A DNA stretch of 64,000 nucleotides from Bathymodiolus brooksi (GCA_963680875.1 OY804589.1:19674413-19738412); one strand, 5' to 3'; counted from the stretch's first letter, positions 11,746-24,419 are shown. Notes: generated by a model not told the origin, from the letters alone. A program made the numbers and translations.

Positions 11746-13288
11746 CACTAATTCCAACAAAGCGGACATCATTATCATCTCATCGAATATGTAACTTGTT
11801 CTTGTCATGATATAGCTGCAAACATTTCACAGTGGCGTTACACAACACGCACACACTCACTCACTCTCTTCCTCATAATCATATCATAGATTTAAGAGTT
11901 ATTATGAGTCATTCAAAACACAGTTATCATTGTCGTAGATTTTGGTGGTAAATCAACCACGATTCCGTTGAAATCATATTTCTGTTTTCTTCTCCATTTT
12001 CCGACACAATTATTTCTCATAAGACACGTACTGAAGCATTGTGTTTCAACTATTTGTAGACATGTTTTCAACATGAACTGAATATTTTCTCTTTCCTTAT
12101 ATGCATTTGGGATATAACTTTACCGGGATGCCATTAATGTGACAAATATTGCCTACCCGCCGGAGAACCTTAACTTAACATTGGTTTGTCTGCAGTTCGT
12201 GATATTTGATGTTTTGACACATGGTTTTTCATGTTTTTTATTTGTTTTTATTTTTGTCTTGTTTTTGTTTTCGCTTTGTCTTGTTTCGTTTCTTTATTAT
12301 TTTGTTTACTTTTTTTATCAGACTTTCACTTTAATATCTGTACGGAATTAAGCATTTTTGCCCTATAAATAAAAAAGAAAACATGCACACGTGTCTCAAA
12401 TATTCCATGCAAGTTCTTCAATGTGCATAACATTACAAATAACATATGTACTCTTTATGTAATAAATGTTGACTTTGAATGCATACACATATATTTGAGT
12501 CAGATATGACAAATAAAATATTGAGTTGAGTGTTGAAATGAACTTTTAAAACAGATAGAGTTAAACAGTGATAATCTCATATAATGTGACATTACATGTT
12601 CATCGTAGTCGACTTATATGGTAAAGCTTACATGTACTAGTACTTTCCCCTTGATGATATATTAACTAACTGACCAATCCGAGCTTAGAGCATATACTGA
12701 AGCAGTCATTTTAAAAGAAAAACGACCAGTTCGCTTTGTTGTAGTTTGGATTTTGTTTTAATGTAATGGCATAAATATTCTTGGTAATTGAGGGTCAATA
12801 CGCATTTATTTAAAAAGGAATATTTTTAGCCCTAATTTGGTTGGATTTATTTGTATTTTAGTCTTTCATGGACGTCATGAAGCATGACATATACATACTG
12901 AATTTCTGGGTATGACGTTGCTATTTTTAGATTAGGGGATATCACAGAGCATGGCATTTCACTGTAAGATGGTAATAATCCCATGATATTCTTACAGAAC
13001 GCAGAAGAATCGTGTACCTTTCAGAACATTGATGGTGTGTGAAGGGTTAAACATCAGACAAAATGGTCAGCTAGAACCGACAAAGCACAACTTTGGTAGA
13101 AAATCTATTAAACAAATTAGTGGTTTTACACCTTATCATCGTTTTAATGATATATGCAAGACACTGTTAATTGCATAGAAGTCTTGTTGTACATTTATTT
13201 TTGCTTCCAATTCTGCGATATCACCCAGAATATGACCAACCCCGGATTTTTAACATGAGTAACCGTCCTTGTTTCGTCAATTCACTCA
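11746..13288. other. Intron-like AT-rich sequence
   Basis: No convincing exon. A T-rich hydrophobic open frame at about 12,139-12,351 on the plus strand is low-complexity sequence. Confidence 0.4.
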
Positions 13289-13293
13289 TGTAT

Positions 13294-13368
13294 CTATTTA
13301 GATCTATGCATATTCAATCTATTTAGATCTATGCATATTCAATCTATTTAGATCTATGCATATGCATA
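13294..13368. repeat. Three copies of a 25-bp tandem repeat at a splice donor
   Basis: The unit CTATTTAGATCTATGCATAT plus TCAAT starts at 13,294, 13,319 and 13,344. The last copy runs into the donor (GTATGC on the minus strand) of the transmembrane exon, so the splice site overlaps repeat sequence. Confidence 0.85.
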
Positions 13369-13369
13369 C

Positions 13370-13498
13370 CTGGTTTTCTAAGTCTATATCGCTTTAGAAT
13401 ATAAATAAATATGATAAGTAATCCTACAACCACAGCTGTTGATCCAATGCCAGCTCCAATACCAATTGTTGCCGAACTGTTGTCATCCTCGTATCCTA
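13370..13498 (-). CDS. Transmembrane exon of the Ig-TSP1 receptor
   Basis: A phase 1-1 exon of 129 nt lies between CTGTCTTACAG and a GTATGC donor. It encodes a short acidic juxtamembrane stretch (GYEDDNSSA), a Gly/Ala/Val/Ile-rich hydrophobic helix (IGIGAGIGSTAVVVGLLIIF and a few more residues) and a basic stop-transfer segment, KRYRLRK. This is the layout of a type I single-pass protein with its N-terminal domains outside. It is the only TM exon in the window and follows three TSP1 exons, so both Ig cassettes would need it to be membrane-anchored. No upstream start exists here; it is an internal exon. Confidence 0.8.
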
Positions 13499-14784
13499 CT
13501 GTAAGACAGGTGTTCATCATGAAATATAATATTGTTGTCGTATGTTATTTTATTTAGAGCGGTCGATGTTGTTGCGATCGTATGTTAGTTATATTTTTTA
13601 TTTACCTATGGAATTGGTGCCCATCAGCGAGAAAAATCACTGCCCCTGTCGAGATTTTCTTCACAGACATGGTCTATACGGTCCATTCAGTGACCCCGTG
13701 AATATTTATATAGTGAATGATATGTAATTATAAGATAATCCGTGATTCCTCCCATCCCCCCCCCCCCCACAGAAACTAGATATTAGTAAAATGTTGAAAT
13801 GATATTGACATCATTCTAGCTTTGTTTCTGTAGCATGTCACTTTTACCACAGGCACTCGAATTCCGGACCCCCTTTTTCCTCATTTGGTCCCTCTCGCGA
13901 TTATGGTATGGATCTTTGTCTGGAAGTATATCTTTGAACCATTTATCCATATTTTACAACATTTCGTGTTAGGTCCAGCTGCCGTATTACTTATATATAC
14001 ATAAAGGTATGAAACAATCGTCAAAATACAACGAGGGAATCCTCGCTTCGACTCGATATTTTACAATAACGCGCCAGTTTTAAAAAGGACCTTCGCTTGT
14101 CCTCGTCTCAAAAAGGATTTCCCTTCATTCCTATCTAGTTTATACGTACGAACAACAAATATTTATTGACGAAATTCAAGTTCAAAGATATTACAAATGT
14201 AACATAAACTAAAACAAAGACACGATTGAGTGATTGATTGTTGTTTATCGTGAGCAGTATATGATCTATTTGCATGATGTGAAACCTTGTACACACACGT
14301 TGTCTCTTCTTGATATTTCCCATCAAAATAGAAAGTGAATGTAATTACAACTTGTTTCGCAAAGGACAACAGGTACAAATGAGACAGATGTACCATAAAA
14401 GCCATATTTCGGCTTATATATAAACTTAGTATGGGATACATGCTATTATATACTTTTTTCCTACCTTCCTATTAGTGTTCCCATTCCTCTATCAATCTAC
14501 TAGTTCGATTACGTCACATTAATCCATTGCAAAAGATCAATATCTAGAACTGAGTTTATCACCTCCTATCAAATGTATTACCGAGTTTGTTATGCCTGTA
14601 AGAGCTCATTTATGTTTTGAAATCTTTTAATGAGACAATTAACATTCAAACTTATAAAAAAACCTATAAATTCGTTTTCTTGTCAAAGGTATCATTGATT
14701 GCATTGTCACATACACTTAATTCAGTAGAACGCAGTTCACACATACATCATGTATTCCCTGAGTTAATATATTCTAAAATTTAC
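13499..14784. other. Intron between TM exon and last TSP1 exon
   Basis: Holds a poly-C run near 13,747-13,757 and several AT-rich open frames on both strands, none exon-like. Confidence 0.5.
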
Positions 14785-14955
14785 CTGGACACAACTTCAT
14801 AGAGCACGATTCAATTTCTGTGTCATTTCCTTGACAGTTTGAACCCCCATGTGCAGGCTCTGGAGTATTACATTCCTTATATCGTGACCTTGATCCACTA
14901 CCACATGTCACTGAACATGAAATCCAATCTTGCCATGTACCCCAGTTTCCATTTA
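14785..14955 (-). CDS. TSP1 exon 3 (membrane-proximal)
   Basis: A phase 1-1 exon of 171 nt encoding one complete thrombospondin type 1 repeat. It starts NGNWGTWQDWISCSVTCGSG, then RSRYKEC, and ends CSMKLCPG. It shows the family hallmarks: the Trp ladder W-x-x-W-x-x-W, the C-S-V-T-C pair, an Arg (R-x-R-Y) layer and six Cys. Such repeats bind glycosaminoglycans or protein partners and are often C-mannosylated and O-fucosylated; both sites (W-x-x-W and C-S-V-T-C-G) are present. This is the most diverged TSP1 of the four and has no duplicate in the window. Confidence 0.9.
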
Positions 14956-15405
14956 CTAAATATATAAAATGAAATATAATTGTCTTTATTATCGCAATCA
15001 TCATAAAGTTGGAAAATTGCCGTCCACATTGAAAATTTGCTATTTATCACGATTTTACCGTTTGTGGACATTACTGTCCGCGTATATTTCCTAAAGACAG
15101 AAAAGCATCCACATTTATTTCGACACTTTTATCCATTTCGAACGTATAGAACCATACAAATATGGACGGCATATATTATGATATTGCTGTTGTTACATAG
15201 GTTGTACACACAAAATAAACGTGACCTGATATTACAAATGTATTTGTTTTATTACCTTGTAAAGACTCCCAATTTTGAATAATCTTTTGCATATATTTTA
15301 TTATTATATAAGACGACCTTAGAGTCTACATTGTATGCATAAGCTGAATTGACTACGTTAGGACAGTAGTGAGTAAATGCTTACACATATAACTCTAACA
15401 CATAC

Positions 15406-15579
15406 CTGGACATGCGATAGCTGTAGAGCATGAACCAGTTTCAGTGTCCAATCCTGGGCAAGGAGAACCGCCATTTACAGGTGACGGATTATCACAGGCT
15501 CGATATCGTGTCCTTTTTCCTCCAAAACACGTCTTTGTACAAGGAGTCCAGTTTCCCCACCAACCCCAGTTTCCATTTA
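15406..15579 (-). CDS. TSP1 exon 2
   Basis: A phase 1-1 exon of 174 nt with donor GTATG and acceptor TTTTCTATTAG. It encodes a full TSP1 repeat starting NGNWGWWGNWTPCTKTCFGG, then KRTRYRACDNP, SPCPGLDTETGSC and a final CPG, with six Cys and the Trp/Arg ladder. It is close in sequence to the cassette TSP1 exons at 25.4k and 45.4k (same NGGSPCPGLD block), so it is their likely parent or sibling. With exon 3 and the TM exon it forms the constant membrane-side part of the receptor. Confidence 0.9.
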
Positions 15580-15924
15580 CTAATAGAAAAATGATAGGCG
15601 TTGTTGATGAAGGTTGATATATGACTTTTCTAGCTTAAGTACAGCATATTTCAATAAAATATCAAATATATCTGTTGATTTTCTATGTTGTTGATGTATT
15701 GCACACAATATCAAAGAATGTAATACTACAATAATTCCTGTTTATCAAAGCAGTTAGTTATTTTGATGGACATGATAAATAGTGTAACATCAGTTTTAGC
15801 TATCAAGTATGGTATTCAATTTCATAAAATATTCTTATGCAATTACCTGTTCCTTTTGCTTTGTTGATAATTTAGTCAAAGTATAGAGCATATTCGTCTC
15901 ACAATTTAACCCAGCAGTGTTAGA

Positions 15925-16050
15925 ATTAGTTTTGTGAGCTGCCAAATTGTATGTACTCGACGGGATTGAACTCATACAATTGTTACACTGCAACACCATT
16001 CGATTAGCCTTATGTCCAGTGCCCTAGATCACTCGGTCACATTCGCTGTC
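15925..16050 (-). mobile_element. tRNA-derived SINE copy
   Basis: Reverse-oriented tRNA-like sequence. The minus strand reads a B-box-like GAGTTCAATCCCGTCGA, and an A-box-like region lies near 16,010-16,040. Two more copies are at 16,640 and 17,095. Each is followed by the same GCTCACAAAACTAATTCTAA-type tail. Confidence 0.6.
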
Positions 16051-16639
16051 TATTGATATATATATTGGCTGAACATCACAAAGAAATGGCTGTATTTACT
16101 TGTTGAATTACACTGTTTTTGGCATGGTAACTGTACTTTTACACAGTGAACATAAATCTGCTGAAAGTTTTGTAAATTAATTGTATTCAATACAATATGT
16201 TTGATATAATAATCCGGATGTAAACCGTTACATCTGTCTATGGCATTGAATTTCAATCATCGTGTTTGATTCCATGAAATAATCACCCACAACTAGACAT
16301 TGCTATCATCGTTCTCGGTAGGTAATTGACTACCAATATTATCTAATGATGAACAACTTATGTAAAACCTGTGGTAATATGTCTCTTTATATTACCTGGC
16401 TCTGTGATGTATAATTATCATCGTGATCAGTAAGTAATTGATTACCAATATTATTTAATGATGAACAAATATTGTAGATACTGGGGTAATACCAACAAAT
16501 GATGTACATGCTGTGGTAATATGTGTCTCTTCATTACATAACTCTGTGTAATTTATTTTGTACATGCCTCTTTATTTGATTATTGTCATCGTATTTTTTT
16601 CATGGATAATTTATACATATATAAATACGTCCGAAAATT

Positions 16640-16795
16640 AAACCAAACAGTATTAGAATTAGATCTATGAGCTGACAATATTTTTGTCTTCCCTCGACGG
16701 GATTTGAACTCACACCATTGATACACTACAGCACCAATCGCTTAGTCTTATGTCCAGAACCCTAGATTAATCGGCCACATCCGCTATATTAAAAT
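16640..16795 (-). mobile_element. tRNA-derived SINE copy
   Basis: Same family as 15,925-16,050: minus strand GTGTGAGTTCAAATCCCGTC (B box) and TGGCCGATTAATCTAGGG (A-box region), then the shared tail. Confidence 0.6.
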
Positions 16796-17094
16796 ATAAC
16801 TTCAATAGTCGAAGTGTTACCTTGTCTCGTAAGGAAAAATCTAGAGATAGACATAAGACATGTGGCTAAGCGTGTGTAGATGATCCATATATACTTAATA
16901 TTATAATTTGACCGCAATTTTTAATAAATTGTATAGGATGATGAAGAATTCATTATACAGTTACAGGAAATAAAGTATGTTATACAAACATCTAAGCAGG
17001 TGACAACCATACAATATATATGTCCCACTATATTTCAAAGTTACTTGAAATACCAGTTTAATACTAAATATGTATACACGTCTGAAAATTAACC

Positions 17095-17225
17095 CAATAA
17101 GTGTTAGAATTAGATCTTTGAGCTGTCAAATGTTTGTTCTTCCCTCGACGGAATTTGAACTCACACCATTGATACACTGCAGCACCAATCGCTTAGCCTT
17201 ATGTCCAGCTCCCTAGACCACATGT
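17095..17225 (-). mobile_element. tRNA-derived SINE copy
   Basis: Third copy of the same family. The A-box end is cut where unrelated sequence with a short inverted structure (about 17,225-17,310) begins. Confidence 0.55.
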
Positions 17226-17999
17226 CCCTTTCCATGTCAGCCCCGGTATTATTCGAGGCCCCCATATCAGCCCGAGACACAGTCGAGGGAAGCTAGCTGG
17301 GATGATATGGAAAAGGTCGTGTCTTAATCTTTTTATCATTTATACTTCCGACATATAATACACAATTAATATTAAAAAGTCAATGACTGTATATGGAAGT
17401 TTAATTGTGAATTCAACAGATATATTTTCAGACCACTATTGTGAAACAAGAGTATCTCAACCCCTATAAATAGGTAATGAAAACATTTCCTGAAAAGGCA
17501 TATTAAAACATTAGAAGATTAGAAGATTCTTTCTTGACGATTTTTATTTACAGTGAATCGTGACGAGAACATTGCCCGTGAATCGTTTTCATTAAAAATT
17601 ATTTTACGTACTCGCTATAATTATCTATCACCTAATGCTTTTGATGATTGTGTTTAATGTGGTCTATTTGACGACATAATTGTTTCCCTCTTGACTCGAT
17701 GTGTCAATAGTATAGGTATCATTAGTGGTCACCTGCACTGATTCTGTCTGACAAGATTAGTAGGGATGTAACCAGGTTATGGTTAACAACTTACATTGGG
17801 TTTCATACTTTTCAAGAAGTTTGATCAGCTGCATTTACTTCCCGTGGATTGTGATTAATAAAAAGTATTCTTTCGTGAAGCGTGATGAGTTCCCATCACC
17901 CACTAATCTTTGTGTGTCAGTTAATGTTTGTAAATAGTTGACATTCTGGTGATGTCTAGTAGTATTTGCATTTGAACTGATGTTGATTATTGACACAGG

Positions 18000-20034
18000 T
18001 CATATTCGGTATGATGAAGGAATATATCCTGAATCTGACGTAAGATTGGGTTTCGGATATTTGATAGCTCTGTGCAGTCCAGCAATAAGTGTTCCAAAGT
18101 TTCAGATTCTACTCACAGGCACTCGGATACACTCTGTGATTTTCGTTATTTCATTAAAATTATTTATTTTCCCGCTTAGTGCCTCTATTCTAACCATTTC
18201 TACGCAGAATCACAAAATTTTGACGTATTTTATACATTTTGATACAAGCCATTTTTTCTATAAATACTATAATGTATCAAAATGTGTTAAATGCATCAAA
18301 TTTAGGTGATTCTGCGTAGAGAAGGTTAGAATAGAGGCACTAAAAGGGAAAATAATTAATTTTAATGAAATAACGAAAATCACAGAGTGTACTCGAGTGC
18401 CTGTGGTTCTACTTTGCATAGTTGACATTTCGCATCTTCGTCACTATACATATTTGTTCGAATGGTTTGCAGTATATATGTTCCAGTTAACATTTTCAGT
18501 TTTGGTGGAATTCTGCCTATTTCTATAGATGATGAGCATTTAACTTTCAATAGTGGATGTATATTTCCCGGTCGGTAATCTGCGGAATTCAGGTATTTAA
18601 ATCCTGGGTAGTATGAAGCCATTGAAGTTATGAGTTCTTGCCAGTAATTTAGAATTTCTCTCATTATTGATGTTATTCTCAGCCTGTTTGTCTTAGGATT
18701 GTCCATGTAGTACTCTGGGTCTTGCAGGTTGTATTTTATCAACATTTTCTTAATTTCTATAAACCAGCTGTTACTGTTGATGGTTTGTATTCTTAGTTGT
18801 TGCCTTGCTGATAATTTTCTATACTTTTCTCTTCTTGATTACAGATGTTATTGAAGAAACTTAATGCTCGTATATGTAGTTGAGCCTCAACTGGTAATGT
18901 TCCGGATAATAAATAAACTTCTGGGTCGGGTGTATTCGGTGGTAATAATAGTACTTGTTTGAGAAGCTTCTTTTGATATCGTTCTAGCTGTTCTAGTGGT
19001 GTGGTTTTTGGGATGAATAGTTCCATACCGTACATTAACACTGGCGTTATGTATGTGTTGAATTAATGTATTAGAGCTTCAGGATCTAGTCCATTGTTGC
19101 CATGGAATCCTCCAAATAAACAATAAGCGCTTCTTCTAGATTTCTTGATATTCTCTTCTACATTTACTGTCATGTCGTCAGCTAATGTGTTTGTTCTTAT
19201 TATTCCCAAATGAACGGCTTGCTTGACATTAGACAATACATCTTTTCTAAGAATATATTCTTGATCCATTATACTTTGCTTTCTCTTGTTTGGTTGTATG
19301 TTTATGATAATACTTTTAGCTAGCTGAAGTTTGTATCCTTCCATTGTAGCAAATGCATGTGCTATATTAATCATGTCTTGTGTTGCATGTTCACGTCTAC
19401 TCATCATCTGCGCATGCACTAAGCGCTACAGCTTACGTCTCCGATTGTCATTCCTAGATATGAGTCACTAAGATTGTTCATAAATAAGGATTTATGTAGA
19501 CTTTGCACAGGTCACTGCTTAGGATACCTCTTTGGCGAACTCCTTGAGTTACTGGAAATTGTTGTGATATCTTGTTTTCCCATTTTACCGAACACCTACA
19601 GTACTAGCCTTTTGGTGCATGCTGTTGATTAGTGACCAGTTTTTACCTGTATTCCTGCATGGCATACCGTCTCATCAGAAGACTATGCATAACAACGTCA
19701 AATGCCGATTTTGCATCCAGGAATACCAGCTGACATGCATTGTTGTTATCTGCATTTTTTCTGTATGTCTCTTCTACTGGCAAAGCAGAATTTAAAGGTG
19801 ATGATCCATCAGTGAATACACGTTGTATTGGATTCTGGATTTCCAGTAATTTATGGTTGTCCGGTTTTTTATTCTGGTTTCAATTATTTTATTGATGACT
19901 GGTAAGACGGCTATGCCTCTGTAGTTTATCACCTCTGCTATATTCCCTTTGTGATAGCCGGAACCTTTGAGCTGTAAATGATTTGTGATCGTTTTTAACC
20001 TTTTAATTTTTACCTCCGCGAAATAGTTCTCCAA
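18000..20034 (-). pseudogene. Reverse transcriptase remnant of copy A
   Basis: The minus strand reads NYRGIAVLPVINKIIE and later SPLNSALPVEETYRKNADN, typical non-LTR RT fingers/palm segments. Further down come GYKLQLAKS and LEQLERYQKKLLKQVLL. The C-terminus has C-Q-L-C-K-V-E-P, and after the inserted MITE it resumes as ETLEHLLLDC, the CxxC...HxxxC motif common at non-LTR RT ends. The frame is broken by stops and shifts at several points (for example between 19,063 and 19,041, and 18,793 and 18,745). It is not functional. Confidence 0.8.
18114..18405. mobile_element. hAT-like MITE (292 bp)
   Basis: Terminal inverted repeats of about 95 bp begin CACAGGCACTCG and continue ACTCTGTGATTTTCGTTATTT; the right end mirrors this. 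The flanking 8-bp target duplication is ATTCTACT on the left and GTTCTACT on the right (one mismatch). An 8-bp duplication is the hAT signature. It carries no coding capacity. It lies inside the C-terminal Cys motif of the retrotransposon RT. Confidence 0.8.
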
Positions 20035-20263
20035 GAAGTGTGGGGGGACATTCTTAAGAGAGAATTGATTTGAAATGAGTGATTTATTTGCATTTTTATT
20101 GATATTTACAATAAGTAAAACAATTTTAAGTACATTTTTTTACTGTTTCTAACTATTACAAGAATCTTGTAAAATGAGCGTTGACAGAGATAGAGTCTAG
20201 CGTAGCAGGAACGACAACTCTGGATATAGAATGGATGATAGTCTGACACATTTGTGATGGTGA

Positions 20264-20375
20264 CCGCTCGATAGTCCGAAAGTCCATTACTCCGAATGTT
20301 CATTAGTCCGAAGGTCCGTTAGTCCGAAGTTTCATTAGTCCGAAGGTCGTTAGTCCGAACGTTTTATGGTCCGTT
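20264..20375. repeat. TTAGTCCGAA-type short repeats
   Basis: TAGTCCGAA or a close variant recurs about seven times at irregular 10-20 bp spacing, as in subterminal repeats of DNA transposons. It is close to the transposase fragment and may be that element's end. Confidence 0.6.
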
Positions 20376-21006
20376 AGTCTTGTTTTTCGACCAAAGGATA
20401 GGAATCGAGTAGTGTTGAATTGATTTAATATTCAGTCCTTTATCAAATTAAGTAAGAGAAGCAATAGTCTCATATTCAGATCCTGACTAAGCAGTGGTCT
20501 ATCCAGGTGGGTTGTAGGCTGTACGCCCGGCTTTTGCAAGCAAAAAAAAATGTGTAATCGGCAAATATAGGTAAAACTTAAAACATTTTGTAAAAAACAC
20601 GCCAAAAATTGCACCAAACCCCTGTTTTGTACTTATGGATCCAAGCGTGCTAAGTCTAATAAAAAGAGAGAAAAAAAACCGCGTCGTCTCTGAATTATAT
20701 GGAAATCATTCTAATGAAGTAAACCCTCCACTAAAACTCTGATCTTAACCAAATATGCGTAAGCTTAAAACTTAAAAGATATTTATATAATAAAATTTAA
20801 AAGATATCTAAATATTAGATTATTTTTTAGACTCATTGTTGATCCAATTAACAACTGGGATTTTTTTGCTTTACAAAAGTATCAACAAAACGGTGCTGAT
20901 CGAAGGATAGAGCTCTTCGTTTGTGACGTTAAGGGTGTCCTTCAGATTCGATGGTTTAGCGGTTGTCAATGTTGCCCAACGGGCTTGCCACCTTTTGATT
21001 TCGGCT

Positions 21007-21309
21007 TTAAAACATAACTATGTCGCAACGTAAATCGGTTTTGTATGTGTCAAATATAACGCCTACGGTGTCTAGTGTTAGTCTAGGCAAGTTCATTGGT
21101 ATCAAGTATTGTGCCTGGTATCTGCCGCCATTTTCAAGTAATCTCGCGGTAAGCTCTGTTAGGTAATAGTTCATAAACGGGTAGTACATGTATTGCTGCA
21201 AACACTGGCTAGAGTTATCAGCGGGATGACCAGCTCTGTTGATCTGTCGGCCAGTTCTCCTTGGAATAGTCGGTAGAATTTCAAACTGATCGGCAATAGA
21301 AACGGCCAT
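21007..21309 (-). pseudogene. hAT transposase fragment
   Basis: A 100-codon open frame reading IPRRTGRQINRAGHPADNSS, then YYPFMNYYLTELTARL. This matches the R-x-T-G-R-Q...P-A...PF-x-x-x-x-x-x-x-L pattern of the central region of hAT transposases (ZMYM1-like and relatives), from family knowledge. Only about 100 residues remain; the catalytic Asp/Glu regions and the C-terminal dimerisation region are absent. Confidence 0.6.
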
Positions 21310-24300
21310 ATCAAATAACGATCGAGTCTCACATAGTTTGGTCGTTTCGTTCCAATGTTAACTGATTAATAACAACTCCATTCTCTTTGACCGCTTCTAC
21401 CAGATCGCACATAAAGCATGTTATAATGATTATTAATCATACTGAAAAAGTGGGATTCTTCCCATGTCAATAATAATATTTTTAGTGCAAGCAAACAAAT
21501 GTTTTTTTGCCGAAATGATGTGCAAGCAATTGATTTTTTGCGTAAAGGCAGCTACGCGCCTGATATCATAAAAGATCATCAAACAAATGTTTTATGCATA
21601 TAACATGTAGGAAAAAACGTCAGTGTTATCTTTGATAACTGGTCCATAGTTTTCTCGGTCTTGCACAATCGGTGTCCTATATGCTTTAGTTTGCCGTTGA
21701 GGTCGGCGAAATGATGTTGCTACATTACTTGAGCTTCTCTGTAGTATAGTGGAATACCTGTTGCTAACTCATGTGTAATTGTATGTGGGGATTTAACTTC
21801 TCGGATTGCCTGTGAGGTACATGTATCTTGATAATTGTTGATCAGACTGTAGTCATGATTAGTCGTTGTTGTTTCAATGTTCCATTTGGGCATATTGTCT
21901 CTAGCCGTGCTCATTCTAATCGTTTCTTTATAACAATCGGAACTAATTTGATTTGTTGTTTGACTAGTACTGTTCATTGAAATGTTGACTAACCCAAGTT
22001 GTTTATCGATTTGGTTGAAAACAATGTTTGTAATTTTATCATGTACTGCCAATATCTTGTTGTTAAGTTGTTCTTTCATTGTAGAATTAATATCCGAGTT
22101 TGTTGTTGCATTTACAGGTGAAATTGATGGATTATCACTTGACTGTTCATACTGTTCTATACTCCTCTGTAATGTGTGTACCAGTAGTTCGAGTTCGGTG
22201 TTCTTAGCTTCAAGTTTATTACAATACGTTTCCATTTATATTCTACTTTTCCTTTGCTCAGTTAGAGATTTTTCTCTTATTTTGAGTGTTTCCTCTAGTT
22301 TTTTTAATTTTGTTTCTTTATTTCGTAGTTCTCTTAATTTGGCTGATATGGATTCCTCATCATGACTTTTAGATATTGAACTTGGTAGTAAAATATTTGT
22401 ATGTGATGTCTCGTATTTATCGGCATCGATGCAATGGTTTTCATTCAGAATATTTTGACTTTGTGTTTGTATTGCGTCAGTACATCTATTGTTATTACTG
22501 CTGGTTTCTTTCAGAATAGTGATTTCGCTCTCATTTTGGTTTCCAATTCATCTATATATGATTTACACGAGTAGCATGTTTTGTGATCGTTGTTAGTTTC
22601 CATACACGTCAAATGGTATGTGTTGTTACATGATGTACATAAGTCATAATTTTCGTCGTCAATTGTTTTGTCACATAGATTACAACGAGTTTCATCTTGT
22701 ACTTCATCTGACGTTAGATTACATTCATCTAAAATAGCTACTGCATTATCACAAATATTAGATTTTCCATTCTGACAGAGTGTATATATATATAGTCTAC
22801 TGTTGTTGTTACTTCTATTGCTGTTATATGTTCAGGATTAAGCTTTTCGCATTTGTAGTGTATCCAATGTTCGCCTACAGTTCAGTATGTGCTACGTGTT
22901 TTACAGTTCTTTCTGCATTTGCAACATGATATATCGTCAATTTCTTGTTGTTTTGTTGCTGGTGTCTTCCTGTGTTTATTCACGCTTGTAGTTGTTGTAT
23001 TTGTTCCTATTATACGTTGCAATTCCTCGGCTAGTATGTTGTTCAGTTTATTCAGATTTATCTGGTTGCCATTACATGTGGCTGCATGAATAATGTCATT
23101 AATTCCAGTAATATCTCTTTCCACAAATAGCGTGAGATTTTTGCCATTTACTTGGATTCTGCTACTAGTTAAATACAGATTGGTTGTATATGCAGGTTGT
23201 TCTTGTTCATGTACTCGTATTGTAGTCTGCACATTGTGGCGTTGATTAGAGTCAGTGCATTGTGTTATATAAACCTTTCCAAGTCATTCTGGGAGGTTTT
23301 CATAATATATATTTGCGGCTATCTTTAATAGCTCAAATGTTGCTGCATCAGCAGTTATAACTAGTCCTCCTCTGGTGTATTCATACAGTACGTTTTGTTG
23401 ACGTTTGGTAGCATCTAGTTTTTTCTTCAACGCTTTGTCTATTTTGAGAGTGTACGTATTTGTAATCGAGCTAGATGTGCCACGCATGCTTCTAATTTGA
23501 TGTTTATTGTCATTTTTATATCTTGCAATATATCCATTGGTTGCCATTGCTATTTCACGTTGCCAAGTTTTTGTCTGGTAATGTTTCAGAGATAGTGTAT
23601 ACAAAATAAAGGAGATGATCTAACCGACAAAGGTGCATTGTGGATGCCCCCACAGTTGACTAATGCCAGTTTTCTCAACAGTCCTTTTTTATTTGTAATT
23701 CCAGTCTCTTTAACCAAACTTTTGCCACATTTATACCTGGGTGGAGTCCGTCCTTGAGTATGTTATAATTATATTGATCTCGAGGTGTTTGTTTTGTCTT
23801 TGAGTTTTTCCAGTGCTGCCGGCTGAGAACAGTTGAGAATACAGGTGATATATTGTTTAATCCAGTATTTATTTCCCTGGAATTTTGGTTTAGTTCATTA
23901 ATTTGCGATAGGAGTTCGTTGTCTAACTTCTTGAATTCAGAGTCTGTTTGACCTTTGTATTTGCTATGCTCGTATGTCCAGTACACATGCGTTTCAAGAA
24001 ATGTTACTCTACAGTGTGGGTAATGATTCACCATTTCAGTAATTTGATGATATGTGTCAACTATATGATGTATACCTTCACTGTTTTCTCAAGCCAGATA
24101 TATAAATGGTGGATTGTAGCTAGTAAGATTACATGTTGCTAGCCATATGTAGACATGAATGTTATCGTGTTGTCCTATTTGATGATCTATGTTTTGTAAT
24201 AGCCAGTTATAACTCTTGTATGTTGTTCTACCACTCTTGCATTGCCATATGATTTAATTTTCTACAGGCGATTGTATATGTTCTCGTAGGTATCTTCCCT

Positions 24301-24419
24301 TACTGCCCGATATAATAAGCAGTTTTCTAATGCGTGGTCATGTAGGGGCTTGGTCTGCCTTTGAATTGATCTTCTCAATGTATGTTAATAATTTGGGGTC
24401 GGTCATGTATAGTGCATAT

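Larger units (their letters stand above)
20260..21615. mobile_element. Insert with hAT transposase fragment
   Basis: Sequence replacing the endonuclease part of copy A relative to copy B (40,886-41,598). It holds TTAGTCCGAA-type repeats (20,264-20,375) and a transposase piece (21,007-21,309). It joins retrotransposon sequence at both ends without an obvious target duplication, so a deletion accompanied or followed the insertion. Confidence 0.55.
17600..24406 (-). mobile_element. Non-LTR retrotransposon, copy A (broken)
   Basis: A minus-strand element, collinear with 39.1-44.4k. From the 5' end it holds an SGNH/esterase-like region (about 24,406-24,040), a further ORF1 part (to 23,675), a second ORF1 part (23,604-22,882, with an extra stop near 23,283), a PHD-like Cys region (about 22,900-22,480), a coiled-coil-like part (22,235-21,720) and reverse transcriptase (20,034-18,000). 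The endonuclease part is missing, replaced by an unrelated 1.36-kb insert (20,260-21,615), and a hAT-like MITE splits the RT C-terminus. The SDSKGRYL esterase block reads SGSKGRYL here, losing its Asp. Esterase plus PHD in ORF1 is typical of CR1/L2-type elements (family knowledge). The 3' limit is uncertain. Confidence 0.8.

Noticed and set aside
12139..12351. Hydrophobic plus-strand frame that could be a membrane protein
   Set aside because: It is translated T-rich low-complexity sequence with no splice signals or conservation seen.
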